Shown piece after piece: positions 36,180-54,347 of a stretch of DNA of 64,000 nucleotides. The notes beneath the pieces were generated by a model that saw nothing but the letters and a program-made list of their open reading frames with translations, was not told the DNA's origin and did not search any database. The translations under genes were made by a program, and so were the position numbers. Source of the DNA: Megaleporinus macrocephalus (taxonomy: Eukaryota > Chordata > Actinopteri > Characiformes > Anostomidae); NCBI GenBank assembly GCA_021613375.1, contig CM038716.1:17058024-17122023 (forward strand). Direction: 5' to 3'. How positions within the stretch are numbered: the stretch's first letter is position 1; each line of letters begins with the position of its first letter.

Positions 36180-36690
36180 CAAGAATAAGTATAGCGTCAC
36201 CAGCTGTAGTTACTGCATCAATATGACTCTCAGGTGGTAGTGGCTCTTAGTGCATTGCTGTGAGTGTATGAGGTGCATCAGGTGTTGCTGGTGGTTTTAC
36301 ACACTGATCACCGTGCAGATGTACAGTTAGAGACAATATCTCCTCTTCTTCTGTGCAGTTTGTGTTATCCTCTAGTACTTCATCAGTGGTCTGTACTGAG
36401 CACAAGACCACTATATGTGGGGGAATTTGTTTGGTGGACTATTCACAGCACAACAGTGATGTTTCTAGATCCCAGACACACTGCTGTGCCAGATACACTC
36501 GTAACAGAGAAACATATGCTAATATGTTGGTAACGCTGCCGTGCTGAGAATGGGCCTCCACCCATCTGATCTGCTGTGGTGGTGCCTTTCCATTGATGGT
36601 GGTTAATACAAACAAATTGGCTGCAGTCATTAAGTATTAATCTACATGTATGTGCCCCCTGTATGTGTTTCTGATAAGTGGTCTGATAAA
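36180..36690. repeat. Decayed family B foldback element
   Basis: Recognisable words include ttcatcagtggtctgtactg, ttggtggactattcacagca and ccgtgctgagaatgggcctc, ending near ggtctgataaag. More diverged than the copies at 23,340 and 59,040. Confidence 0.55.
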
Positions 36691-36768
36691 GTGGTGTTGC
36701 TGTGCATAATGTACTCTGAACATTCAACTCCTCTGTTTCCACTCATTATTTCTTTATTTATATGTTTA

Positions 36769-36774
36769 AATAAA
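36769..36774 (+). terminator. Candidate poly(A) signal AATAAA for the AIFM-like gene
   Basis: First AATAAA found downstream of the stop at 35,754. It implies a 3' UTR of about 1 kb that would include the foldback repeat at 36,180-36,690. An earlier non-consensus signal is possible. Confidence 0.35.
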
Positions 36775-37015
36775 TCTCATACACAACAACCTTCTATCTC
36801 TTTTTTGTTGTTTTTACTTTTGAATGTAAATCTCCGGTTGCTTTTTATATTCTGTTAAAATCCATTGAAAAATAGTAAAACTTCTATTAAAATTTAAAGG
36901 GGCCATAAAGTTTTTTCAGTTTTTAAATTGTTCTCTGATGTCTACATATAAGGTATGTGACTTTGGTTGGGGTGAAAATGCCCAGGTACGGTTTTACACA
37001 CCCATTTATACCCTA

Positions 37016-37575
37016 TATCAGAGGTCCCTAATAGACGGGCCGCGGTTGTTGTCCATTGCAGACCCAAACCAATAAACTATTGGAAACGACTTAATATTGA
37101 CGGTGTTTATTTTAAGCGAACTTCTCTTGTTTTTACAGTATATGGGCTTTGCGGTGCAGTAACCCCACAGACCAATCGCGTGTATTGAAAGACCACCAAA
37201 GGTGCTCCTCAGCCAATTACATCTGTGCAAATTCGGGAGTAAGGCGCGCAGACAGGGGAGGTATGAAGCGAGAAGCAGCACTCAGAGAATACAGTCAGAG
37301 AATAAAGTGAGTCAGAGAATTAAGTGAGTCAGAGACAGGCTCATTTAGACGGTGTGCTCTAAAATAAGCAATTTAAGATGCACTTCTTTTTTTCAAAAGC
37401 ATTTTCAAACTGAACGGTACGGTACGTATAAGATGCTGATACTAGGCTACTTCAGTATACAGGATATGGCACTGAATCATAACACATTATAAAATGATGA
37501 CGGTCCGGACCTTGACCTGAGGAAATGACCTTTAACTGGACCTTACTGAATTCTAATGATAATGATACCCCTGAT
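37016..37575. repeat. Non-autonomous DNA element of the 'CAGAGGTCCC' type
   Basis: It starts tatatcagaggtccctaat with the phrase gacgggccgcgg and ends gatacccctgatct, so the ends are roughly inverted (CAGAGGTCC against CAGGGGTATC). This resembles a widespread vertebrate hAT-like repeat. Confidence 0.45.
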
Positions 37576-37579
37576 CTAT

Positions 37580-39488
37580 GATCTGGATCTAGAATGAAAC
37601 AAGCTGTTCTCTTTTTTCAGACACTGTGTTCATCACATAGAATAACATGTTTAAATAGATGCAGAGAGGAAAATAAAATGAACCTTGTAAATAAAGAGTA
37701 TATATAAGACTTCTTGTATTCACTCTGGTGTTAATATGTTAGTTTCTCAGAATAGTTAGCTACGCTAGTTAGTTGAAGCTCGCTAGTAGATGACATTACA
37801 TAAAAATGAACTACTTGCTAACTACTAACTGTCCAGACTGAAATGTTCAAAACTAACAACTTTGTATAAAAGATGTTCAGGGTTTGGTAAAGCTGTAAAT
37901 GGCTTCCTATTTGCCACACGGTTTCGCAATTTTTTCTTTCCACCTTAAATAGTGCTGTAGTTACATTTTCATACCTGTACAAGCTGAATCTTTTAAGGTG
38001 GAATCAAAAATTTTCTAAAGATGTTGAATAGTAATCGATAAGTTCAGTCATGTTTAAAGATGAATATTAAACATGCCCACTGAAAGTCTGATCCTCAGAA
38101 AGAGAATAAAAAAGTGCTGAAATCCCCTCCAAAGCTGGAACAGTAGCTAGCTAACTAGATCTCCCCATATACAGTAGTTCACCATTTTCTTTGCTGTTGC
38201 TTTGTTGTTGTCGTACATTAATCCTGTGGGTATAAATACTAATGAGTCAAGATTGTTATATAACAGTTTATAATTTTGGAATTGGTCAGTTTTACTGTCC
38301 TCTTTTGGTGGATTTGTATTTGAAGTAGGAATAACAGTATTTGAGGTTTACCACATTCAACAGTGTCAGTGTAATTAACAGTTTGCAAATCTGTAATATC
38401 TTTCAGTAGGATTTTTTTTCCTTCTCCTGTAAATTTACCATTTTTAAATCACTAATTAGCAGGAGTTTCTGGGCTCTTTTAAAACAAATACAGGTGTGAA
38501 ACTACTAGTGTAGTAGTGTTAATTACTAAAAATAAATAGGATTATTTTGTAGTTTACTTTTACATTTTCATTTAGACCTTTAAAGTTCTCATTACTTTGT
38601 TGTCCAGGATTTTTTTTCTATTTTTCTTTTGGCAATAAGTTGGGTTTGTGCGTATTAGAATTTCACGTAGTATATTTCTGGCTCCATTTATTCACTTTTA
38701 AAAGCTTAAGAGTTGACATAGCTCATATGCTTCCACTGAGGAACCATTTCAATGTGCATTGTACACATCTATTCATTTTATTAAGCATTTAAATGCCATT
38801 TATTTCATTCTGATGTTTTTTTTAGTTACCTACTCTGAGTTTTAACAGACATGTAGTATAACTGGTCCCTCCAAGATTATTTGCTATTGTTATTGATGAA
38901 GTTGAGTCAGGTGTAACAAAGCTTTTTTAAAATGAGAGGACAAGTAGGCAACTGACCCTCAAAATAGTCCATGTACTAGTCAGTCTTAATCTTAAAATAT
39001 TTTTACATAAATTTTACCTTTCAAATGTTTTTTGCAAAGATTTAAAGGCAGATAAGTGCTATATCTTCACTGTCCAATAAAAAACAAGTATCTCAGAAAC
39101 TGCAACTTTACACTTTTCTTTTTATGTAAGCCAACTTGTTTTGGGATTGCTTTTCTATTGGTCCATTCATCTTTCACACAATGTAAACGGCAGCTGCTGC
39201 ATTCAAATGAAGTGGAAAAATAAAAATATTCAAAAATGAAAAAACTTGTTTTTCTTTGGACAGTGACAATATAATCAATTTTATTTTACTTATTTTACAG
39301 TTACTAGTAATATCAAAACTCTGAGATCATATCAATCATATCAATCATATCACTGATTTTTTTTTAAGTGATATCTGTCTGTCTGCAGATTGTTTTTTCT
39401 GTTTTGGTTTTCTTCTATTGTTATGTTTAATAATTGATGATTTCTTATCATATTTGTATGTTTCTATTTAAAATGAATTAAAACTAAA
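37580..39488. other. Intergenic between aifm and pak4
   Basis: It holds a short inverted pair, ttccaccttaaa (37,940) and ttttaaggtggaa (37,996), of MITE family C. A full family A MITE is at 39,061-39,273. Otherwise A+T-rich with no gene. Confidence 0.45.
39061..39273. repeat. Palindromic MITE (family A), best-preserved copy
   Basis: The left end atatcttcactgtccaataa is inverted at the right end ctttggacagtgacaatata. About 213 bases with no coding capacity. Five copies were found in the window (13,840; 18,222; 20,605; 33,588; 39,061). Confidence 0.7.
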
Positions 39489-39556
39489 CTCGTGTAGGTG
39501 GGCAGCTCGTGTAGGTGGGCAGCTCGTGTAGGTGGGCAGCTCGTGTAGGTGGGTAG
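39489..39556. repeat. 17-bp minisatellite just upstream of pak4
   Basis: Four tandem copies of CTCGTGTAGGTGGGCAG (the last with GGGTAG). It directly precedes the C+G-rich pak4 first-exon region. Confidence 0.9.
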
Positions 39557-39599
39557 CTCGGTTAAGCGCCTGCAGTGAGCGGGAGCGGCAGACTGGGGG

Positions 39600-39794
39600 C
39601 GCTGCTGAGTAAACACCAGTTTCCCGGATGTTGTTTGAGCTCCAACATGGCGCGGGGGTTTTATCTCTGAGGGTTTTTTGACTTTTGATGAGCGACTTTA
39701 ACGCCGAGGTTACACTTTATTCCGTCTCGCAGCGCCACGACACGCGGGGAATTTATGAAATTGGACCTTTAACACAAGCCATATTGAACAAGAG
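39600..39794 (+). promoter_or_regulatory. pak4: pak4 promoter and noncoding first exon
   Basis: A C+G-rich block ends in a good donor (AACAAGAG|GTAGGT at 39,795). It holds a YY1-type motif AACATGGCG (39,644-39,652), common at vertebrate start sites. Two overlapping short upstream frames begin at ATGs 39,628 (17 codons) and 39,647 (7 codons), if they are transcribed. Assignment to pak4 rests on strand, position and the absence of any other gene before the coding exon at 48,044. Confidence 0.5.
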
Positions 39795-42611
39795 GTAGGT
39801 TATGGGCCGTTTATTCTGTGAGTGCTGCGGTTCAGTATCACTTGCTCTACAAACACAGGTTGTTTTGAGACTGTTGGAGTTTCGGTGAGTTCAGCTCGGA
39901 GTTTCACGCTAACTGTTAGCTCACATGCGCGGCTTAACGTTATATCCAGTCAGACTCGCTGTAAAAGCCCTACTTTCAAACTCTTCTGTTCTTATTACCA
40001 CTTTTAAAAGACAGCTGCGTGTAAACCTCAGCTAGCGAACTGAGTAAAAGCCTAGTATCTACATCATTTGAGAGTCGACAGCTTAAAAAAAATAAGCTCC
40101 TCAGGTTCGCTAAGACAGCGGACGGTAGCTTGTAGCTTAAATGCTGCTAAACGAGAACGAACTTTTTTAGTTATAACTTTAGTGTCAGATGTAAGAGTTT
40201 GATAAGTTAGCTAGTTAATTTAATCTTTCTAAAAATATTACTACAGTAGAAAGCAAGGCATGAGTCTTGGCTGTCTAGTCAGCTTAGTATTTATTATAGC
40301 TCAGCATGAGTGCTGGGCTAGTTATTTAACCGAGCTAAGTGGCTAACTGTTTAGCCTGTAGCTAACAAGTGATTCATTGAGTTACGCCAGTATTAGATTT
40401 AAGTTAATGTTTAAATTCTGTAAACTCAGAATCTCTTCTATTGGCTATGTTTAGAGTTACTGACATGCCAGCTTCTTTCTGTTGAACTTGGTCAGTGAGT
40501 GAGGATTTCTTATTTAAGTTAAAACTAGCCTGCTGTACTATCATCTTGACAGTGTCAGTCTAGGTGCCTGATAGACGAGTAGTTATCAGATTAGTTCAGA
40601 AGCCAGTGAACTGTATTAATAACTCTGTGTTTCCCCAAAACAAGCGTATATTGCTGTAGATACACAGTCAACTGCTGCTATGTTAACAGTGAAACTGTTC
40701 TCCCTGTTTGTTTTGGTTAAAGTCTACAAGAGACGAGGAGGAAGAAGCTGAGAAATTGTCAGTCAAAAAGTTCCTGGTTGGTTCTGCTTGTTTGTTTTCT
40801 TTTGTTGATAAAATGACACTTTGGTTCTCCCTAGCTCTCATTTTTTTTGCCAGGTAAATTGGTTCAGCTGAGCTTTGTGGCTGTTAGTTTCAGTGTTCTA
40901 GAGATAATGAGCAATTCCTGTGGCCTCAGTATGAAAAAACAAAGACCTGTTGTGTGGTGATGTCTTATGTTTTTGACCTCAAAACATGTACTGTCCAGCT
41001 GGAAGGAAACACATTCTGCTTAGTAGTTGCATGAGTACATTTTGAGTAATGCCAAAGGCCTAAATAAACCTTTCTAGTAAAACGGTCAACGTTTCAGTTT
41101 CACATGCTCCAGTGAGTCTTTGTACGATTCATAGAAAGTCACCAGTAATGCCGTTTGTTTACCTGGACAGTCATCTGTTTTTATAAGTTGTGCTAGTGTA
41201 TTTATATTCTATATGTATTAATGTCGTTGTATGCTCATCTCTAAGCGTCTGCTTGCTGATAGTGTGTCTGGGGATGTTGAGTGTGTAGTACTCAACATGC
41301 TACGTAAGACGTGTAGTAAAGTCTGATATTGTGGACTATTTAAAAGACTTTTTGAAGTAGCCTTAATTCACCTTCTCATTTCAAGTATTTCCTACCACAA
41401 ATTATATTTTTAATCAAGTATAATTTTTACTGTGTCAAGCAATCTTCCCATCTTACTGTCTTTTACTTTGACTTCTTTGTTCTGAGTTTGCCTCATTACA
41501 GCTGCTTTACTCTTTCATATGGCAGCTGATATCCTGCATGTTTCAGGGCGTTTGAAGGGAGATTCGGATGAGTCATATCTATACTGGACACTCCAGACAT
41601 TCCTGGCATACTGGTGCTGAACAGGGGCACACAAAATATGTGGTCTTCTGAGCTTTATATGCTGCAGTAAATTGAGGGATTCGGTCATTGTTCAGAGAGC
41701 ACCCTGCAGAATAATGCTCAGTATTTTGTAACATGTACTGTAATATGTTTAAATAAAGTTGATTAGTTGTTCAAAAACATGAATCTTTGTTAATACATGT
41801 CATTGCACTTAAGATCAAGCATTATTACTTACAACCAGCACTTCTGAGAACCGGTTCGCTTCACTTATATGTAACAGACAATTGTGTTAAGTGAGCCCTA
41901 AATATGTTTGCCACTCCCAGCTTCATAAGCTGTGTACAGACTGCAGGCTAATTGGATTTGTTTCTCAACTCAGATGTTTTATTTATTTATTTTCTAACTG
42001 CATAGCAAATTCCAGCCTCTGTTACCCTGGACTTGACTTGGCACTGTCGTGATTTATCGTGTTGCGAGTGGCACTAAAGACACTTTGAAATCTGATTTGA
42101 GCATCCTGACTGAGGTATGTCTGTAAAAATCCTATTAAAATCACATTTCAAACCAAATCCAAAATGTGTCTTGGACGCAGATTTCTTGTGGTTTTTGCTG
42201 TCAGCATCAGCAGAAACCAATCTGGACACAACGTGGATATGCCAAAAATCTGATTTGGCCTGGCAGTCCGAACAAGGCTGTATATGAAGTGTACTTGTGA
42301 ACATTCACACGTGTCTTGACACATACGCTACAAGAACAGTATAGGCCAGAATGATTTTTCTGTTAGACTGTTGGGGGCATGACTCTGTATTCTCACAATA
42401 TGTAGAAGAAAATTGTAATTAAAAAAACCCACAATGATCTGTAAGTTTGCACAGCTTACTGATGATAGTAGAGCTGGGAGGCAGGAGGAGTGCTGGAGTA
42501 CGTTGATGTCTGGTGCTGATCATTTGCAAAATTAATTGTTCAATCACTGCAAGTACATTAGATCATATAATGAAATGTTCAGTCCGCACATATCACAATG
42601 TCATGATGCAT

Positions 42612-42614
<3 letters not shown>

Positions 42615-42694
<80 letters not shown>
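42615..42694. repeat. (TA)n microsatellite
   Basis: About 40 uninterrupted TA units in pak4 intron 1. Confidence 0.95.
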
Positions 42695-42697
<3 letters not shown>

Positions 42698-45653
42698 TAT
42701 TTATTTGTTGGTTATTATTAAAATTGCTCCACTATAACCTTAATTAAGGGAATTTCTCTAGGAAGAATGGTGTTCCCAATTTTTAGTATCTATCTAGGAG
42801 TAGTTCCCACATATGGTACCTGGCACGGTCTGACAGCCGCTGCTTGGTGTGGGAGTTGGTCATACCTAAGTTTGAAAGTAATTTATGCTTACAGAAAAGT
42901 GCTTGATTGGCTTTGGGCCAGTGTGTGGTGTAATGGAGTTTTTCCCTTCGTTTGCCTCCCCACTGGAGTTGTGTTTTATTGTGTTGTGGTGTTTTGTGTT
43001 GAGGTTACCAACTTTTGCTGTTGTCATGACAGCTGCGTTGTGCCATACCCATTGATATGCCCCTATATTATATGTTTGTCAGTGGCATCAGCCTGTTTAT
43101 TCCCTCAGAAAACATTCTGTCAACCCTTAGCACTGCATTCCCGACAGCGTAAAACCACGCGTGCATAGAATTTGCGAAGCATTGTGGGATGTAGCCATGT
43201 TACAGCTCTATCACAGCTACTGCCTAGCTAATAAATGACATGTATTTTTTCAGCTAAGCAGCAAAAGAGACGCTGATGTTTTTGTGGTGTTATGTAGACT
43301 TGACCCTGGTATGTTCGAAAGGGGTACAGCAGTGCTTTTGTTTCTAATGAGTGGGTTTTAAGTGGTGGCTCTCTTCAAACTATGAAAATTGTTTATAAGC
43401 CTTTTAAGGTGACTTTTAATGTTGTTTTAAACTGCGTTGATGGCTGATGAAGTAGCTATTAAGAACAGCAAAATGAAAAGTAGTGAAAAGTCTAAAAAAG
43501 TAGCAAGCTAATAGACTAATAACCACATATGCTGCCTTAGAAGTATCTACATATGACATTGGAGAGGTAAGCACAACTTGATTTGGGTTCAGATGCTTTT
43601 GGTTAGGTCTAAATAATGTTCATAGTCTACCTTCATTTACTTTCTTTTCCAGCATTCAAGAGAATCACCTCCCCTCAAGAGGGCATATGTAATACCACCT
43701 TAAGAAATGAGTAACTGTAGCGTCAAGTCTGTCATCAGTCTATAGGAGGATGAAGAGGCGGCACTGCCCTGATGCCGTATTCTAGGTCCTGATCTCAGCT
43801 AGATCGCTTGAGGACAGGTATCCAATGAATGGATCAGTAGAAGCAGTGATGGCTGAACCATTATCGCCACTGTAGTGACAGACATGGACGCAACTAGAAT
43901 TAACACTGCTGTTACTGTCCACCGCTTGAGACAGGTGATATATTTGTTATGTTAAATTTGCATAGTTTCTTCTTGACTGGTTATGAGTGAAGAGGCAGGA
44001 CGAGAAGGAACTGTGCATTATCTATTTTGTAATTTTCTGGAGATGTGTTGTCCCCTGTTTGTTTGGAGCATGACAGGTGGGCAAATTGCAAGTTTAATTG
44101 AGCAATAGTGCCAGACCACTTAAATGAGGCTGACACATGATCTATAAGCAACATCGTCTTTTTTTGTATTTTGCTTGGTATTTGCAAGTGGAGAGCAAAA
44201 CTGAAAGTCACAGTGTAGCAGTGTTATCCTAAATGCGGTGTGTCATTTTAAGATGAGCCTGACCAGATCAATAACTAGTCACATCCAGAGTGGCAGTCAA
44301 ACTGTTACCTTGGAAGATTATTGGAGTTTCTGACAGTGTAGCTTAGGTTTGATGTCATTGTTCCTGGCAACTATCTTACTTGTATCTGTCAAGGGTGTTA
44401 TGTGCTTTTGAGTTTGATACTGATTCAGATTTTAAGGGTGTAAAAAGGTCAGTGTGATAAAGGCTCCTTGATTGGCATTGATGTCAGTATGGCAGTATGC
44501 CCTGCATCAGTCTTCTGCATAGAAGAAAGCAAATATGGCTTTATTATTTATGTGCAGAAAACAGGAATCATTAGTAATATCTGAACTACATGTCACAAAT
44601 ATGCTATATACAGATACATTAAGAATTTTTTTATGATGCATAACATCATGATATCTGTTTTTTTCAGACATCTGACTGGTTGGAACAGAGAAACAAAAAA
44701 AAATCAAACTGAACACAAATATTTTTATTCTGTATTTGGCATTCTGTGTTCACTGAATCCAGTTAAGCGGCACTAATTTTAGAATTTTATAATAGAACAT
44801 GCAGTTGGTCAGTGTTTTGCATGTACTCGAGATATGCACGGTCAGAAAAACGTATTGTTTAACAGTATATAGTGTTATATAGTCTGGGCCTAATCTGAGT
44901 AATGGCACTGTAATGATAGTGTTCTTTTGTCTGAAAGGACAGTTTTACAGCTGGTCTTGGTAGTGTCGTGATTTCACTCACATGGATGTGGCCATGGGCT
45001 TTTTAAATGGTGGCTCAGACCACAGAGGCATCTTTCTCGCTGTTCACCAGTGCATAATGGTATGTCACTGGAATGCCAGACTGAACTAGGAAATGCCATG
45101 CCTGTTTGAGTTTGGCTGCTATACACTTCCTTAACGTTTCAGGCTTGACTGACTGTAACCCTCCACAAGATACTAAAACGTGTCGTATGCATTGCAGTTA
45201 AAAATAACACAGAGATGCTCATGAGTTTGGTACATTTGTTCATGAATATAATTTGTATATCTGATATAAACGTAAACTAAGTATGTTTTGGGTAGTCAGA
45301 CACCTGTTCTGCTCTCTGTTCTACCCAGACTGTGGACACGTGTTTGTATAGGGGCCTCAGGAACTGTCTGTCAGTGGGAACACCTGCTCCTGTGGCTCAG
45401 AGCTGATGTGCCTCACAGGTGCATGTATAGGGTTCTTCATAGAAGGTCTTTCTAGAAACTTGAGGGAAGTTTGTAGCTACAGTTTGCTCCATGCTAGAAA
45501 TTGATGGTATGGCACTATAGCGTTGCTGACAGCAGAAGCATCTAAAAACGCAGAAACTGACATTTCATAATAATCATAATCTACATCAGCGACGTTAAAA
45601 AAGACAAACCTTTTTGTTAGACATGGGGTCAGTATGATCTTCTAAATCACATA

Positions 45654-45889
45654 CAGTGGGGCAAAAAAGTATTTAGTCAGCCACTGATTGTGAAAGTTCT
45701 CCTACTTAGAAAGATGAGAGAGGTCTGTAATTTTCATCATAGGTACACTTCTACTATGAGAGACAAAAAATCCAGGAAATTACATGTAGGATTTTCCACC
45801 ATAATTTACAAATAGGTTCTTTAAAAATCCTACACTGTGATTTTCTGGATTGTTTTTTTCTCAAGACTAAATACTTTTTTGCTCCACTG
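45654..45889. mobile_element. Tc1/mariner-type MITE
   Basis: The left end cagtggggcaaaaaagtatt and the right end aatacttttttgctccactg are inverted terminal repeats, with TA on the left flank. The interior (ctgtaattttcatcataggt) matches the flank region of a common fish Tc1-like transposon, but at 236 bases there is no transposase. Confidence 0.75.
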
Positions 45890-46983
45890 TCACTGTTTTT
45901 TGTTTAGAGTATTTAAAAGCCAGTTGCCAATAATGCTGTTATTAAATTTCTCAACCTCTAGGCATTCTGTGAGCTTTTAGATTGTTGCTGGCAGTACCGA
46001 AGTACGTTCAGTGTGAAAATACTTGACCCTTCTTGTGTGTTTATTGTGAATTCTTGTGGTATTAACCAAATAGTTTGAAGTTGTTTCCTAACTTGATTTC
46101 GTCCTAAAGTAGTAGATCTGCTGTGTGTGGTTGTTTTGACTTGGATGAAATCACAGTTCTTTCCATGTTTTTCATATTTGATAACACACTCTGGAAAACG
46201 CCCCAAAAAAAAGAGTAATACTTTTCCTTTGATTCTGAGACCCATGAGGGAGACCTCATGCCCTTCTTGACGTGTCTGCAAATGATCCGATTGCACTTCA
46301 AAAGCTGCTGCTCTTTTGAAAAATGCCTTTCAGTCCAACCACAGACCAATAAACTAGTGAGTTTCCCAGCCATGACCTGCCAGAGTGGGTGGGGGCTTAT
46401 ATCAGAAACCAGTGTTTGGCTTCAGGGAGTGTCTCTGATCCCTGCAGTGAGAACGGGTGGGTTTAGAAAAGTAAAACTAGCACGGAAGAGGGAGGTTCAT
46501 GCTACCAGATGGGGAAAGTGAACATGAGAAACAATGAGAAACAGCTTAGGCAGAAAGCCACATGCTGATTTTAAAGAAATATGTCCAGCATATACACTCT
46601 CACAGGTAAACAGATTAAAAGGTTCTTTAAGGAACTAAAGGTGTTTCTTCATTGGCGTGAAAGCAGATAATCTGTCTATATATATTAGGCCTAAAATGAT
46701 TCCTCGAGAAACTTAAGTATAATTGTTTAATCCATACAACCATGTACAGCTCACTGTTTCACACGGCTGACTTTTACTGTTGCACAGCGTGGGCTTACGG
46801 TGTTGCCAGGTGACAAGAAGACCTGATTTGATGGCGCAGATTGCAAAATAGAAAATAACGAGAGACAAACAGAAGATACAGGCCTGAGAAAATGATACAA
46901 AGTCTACTGTAAAACAACTGGTCTAGAGACCAGTTACTGAGCGTAAACCTGAATAAAGAAGTTGCTGAAGTTAACATCTTATG

Positions 46984-47072
46984 CAAATTCCCCCGTTCCA
47001 CCTAAAATGATGGAGCGGTTAGAGGCGGCAGAATGTCACTTCTTTACCAGTTAAGGTGGAACAGGGAATTTG
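46984..47072. repeat. Short palindromic element (family C)
   Basis: The left arm contains caaattcccccgttccacc and the right arm ggtggaacagggaatttg, an almost perfect inverted pair 40-50 bases apart. Related pairs occur at 37,940-37,996 and 61,940-62,005. Confidence 0.6.
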
Positions 47073-48045
47073 AATAAGAAGCTAACTTCAGAAAGTAAGT
47101 TACTGAGCTTTCCAAGCAAACTGATAGTGAGTCTGAGTTTTACGGTGACCCCTAGCCGAGCATGACATCAGTGTCTCAGCATCTGACCCGAAGCAGTCAG
47201 TCTACACGTCCAGTCAGCAGAGCGGAGCGACACACAGTAACGATAATATTTAGCTTAAATCAGTGAGATGGCGAGTTGAGATGAAGGTTAGTAAAGCGTT
47301 TATGTTAGTTGTGGTTATATGTAATGGCTAGTTAAGAACGTTAGTCAGTGTAATAGCGAGTTATGTCTGTAAATGATCTAAACTTTGCTTAAGAACATAA
47401 CCACAAAAAATTAATTACAATTAGTTACAAACAAACGCACCCTCACAAGAACATACACCCCTCACACACACGTTTCCCTCAAAGTGATGCATAAAATACA
47501 CAGCAAACTAAATATCAGGTGGTGTTTGTAGCAATTTGGAGCCTAAAATGCACCAAATCCAGTACAGCGAGAATATTCAGTTTAGTTTGTTTGCAGTAAG
47601 TCAGTCAGCAGGTGTAGGACAAGCTTCAGCATAGTAACTGTATGTACAGTAGCCAGTACTGTAAATTATAGTATGATCTATAGGTGTAGTAAGACATTTC
47701 AGTAATGATTACAATGTTTTCTTTAAAACCTTCAAGACACCGGCCTTATTTTATCTTAAATATTTACTATCGCTCTTAAATAAAGCAAAAATATTTGTAT
47801 CCAATTCATCAATAAATACTCTAATCGATAACTGCAGCCCATGTGTGCGTATGTGTATGTCTATCTGGCATTGGAAGTTCCTGCAGGTTTAAAATGTGTT
47901 ATCTGTGTGTGTGTGTATAGTGCATCATGGTGCATAATGCAAGATTCTCGACGTGCAAAAAGGCTTCTCACACAAGCATCTATCTTGTTCATTAAAAGCA
48001 CTCCTGTTTTCTTCTCTCCTCAAGCGCTGATGCTCTGCTGCAGCC

Positions 48046-54347
<6,302 letters not shown>

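Larger units (their letters stand above)
39795..48043 (+). other. pak4 intron 1 (8.2 kb)
   Basis: It contains a (TA)n of about 80 bases (42,615-42,694), a Tc1-like MITE (45,654-45,889), a family C palindrome (46,984-47,072) and unique-looking A+T-rich sequence. The frame at 42,767-43,168 (133 codons, hydrophobic and Cys-rich) has no family resemblance and is probably chance. Confidence 0.55.

Noticed and set aside
42767..43168. 133-codon open frame in pak4 intron 1, hydrophobic and Cys-rich
   Set aside because: No family motif, no splice or promoter context, and biased composition. A frame this long is expected by chance somewhere in 64 kb.
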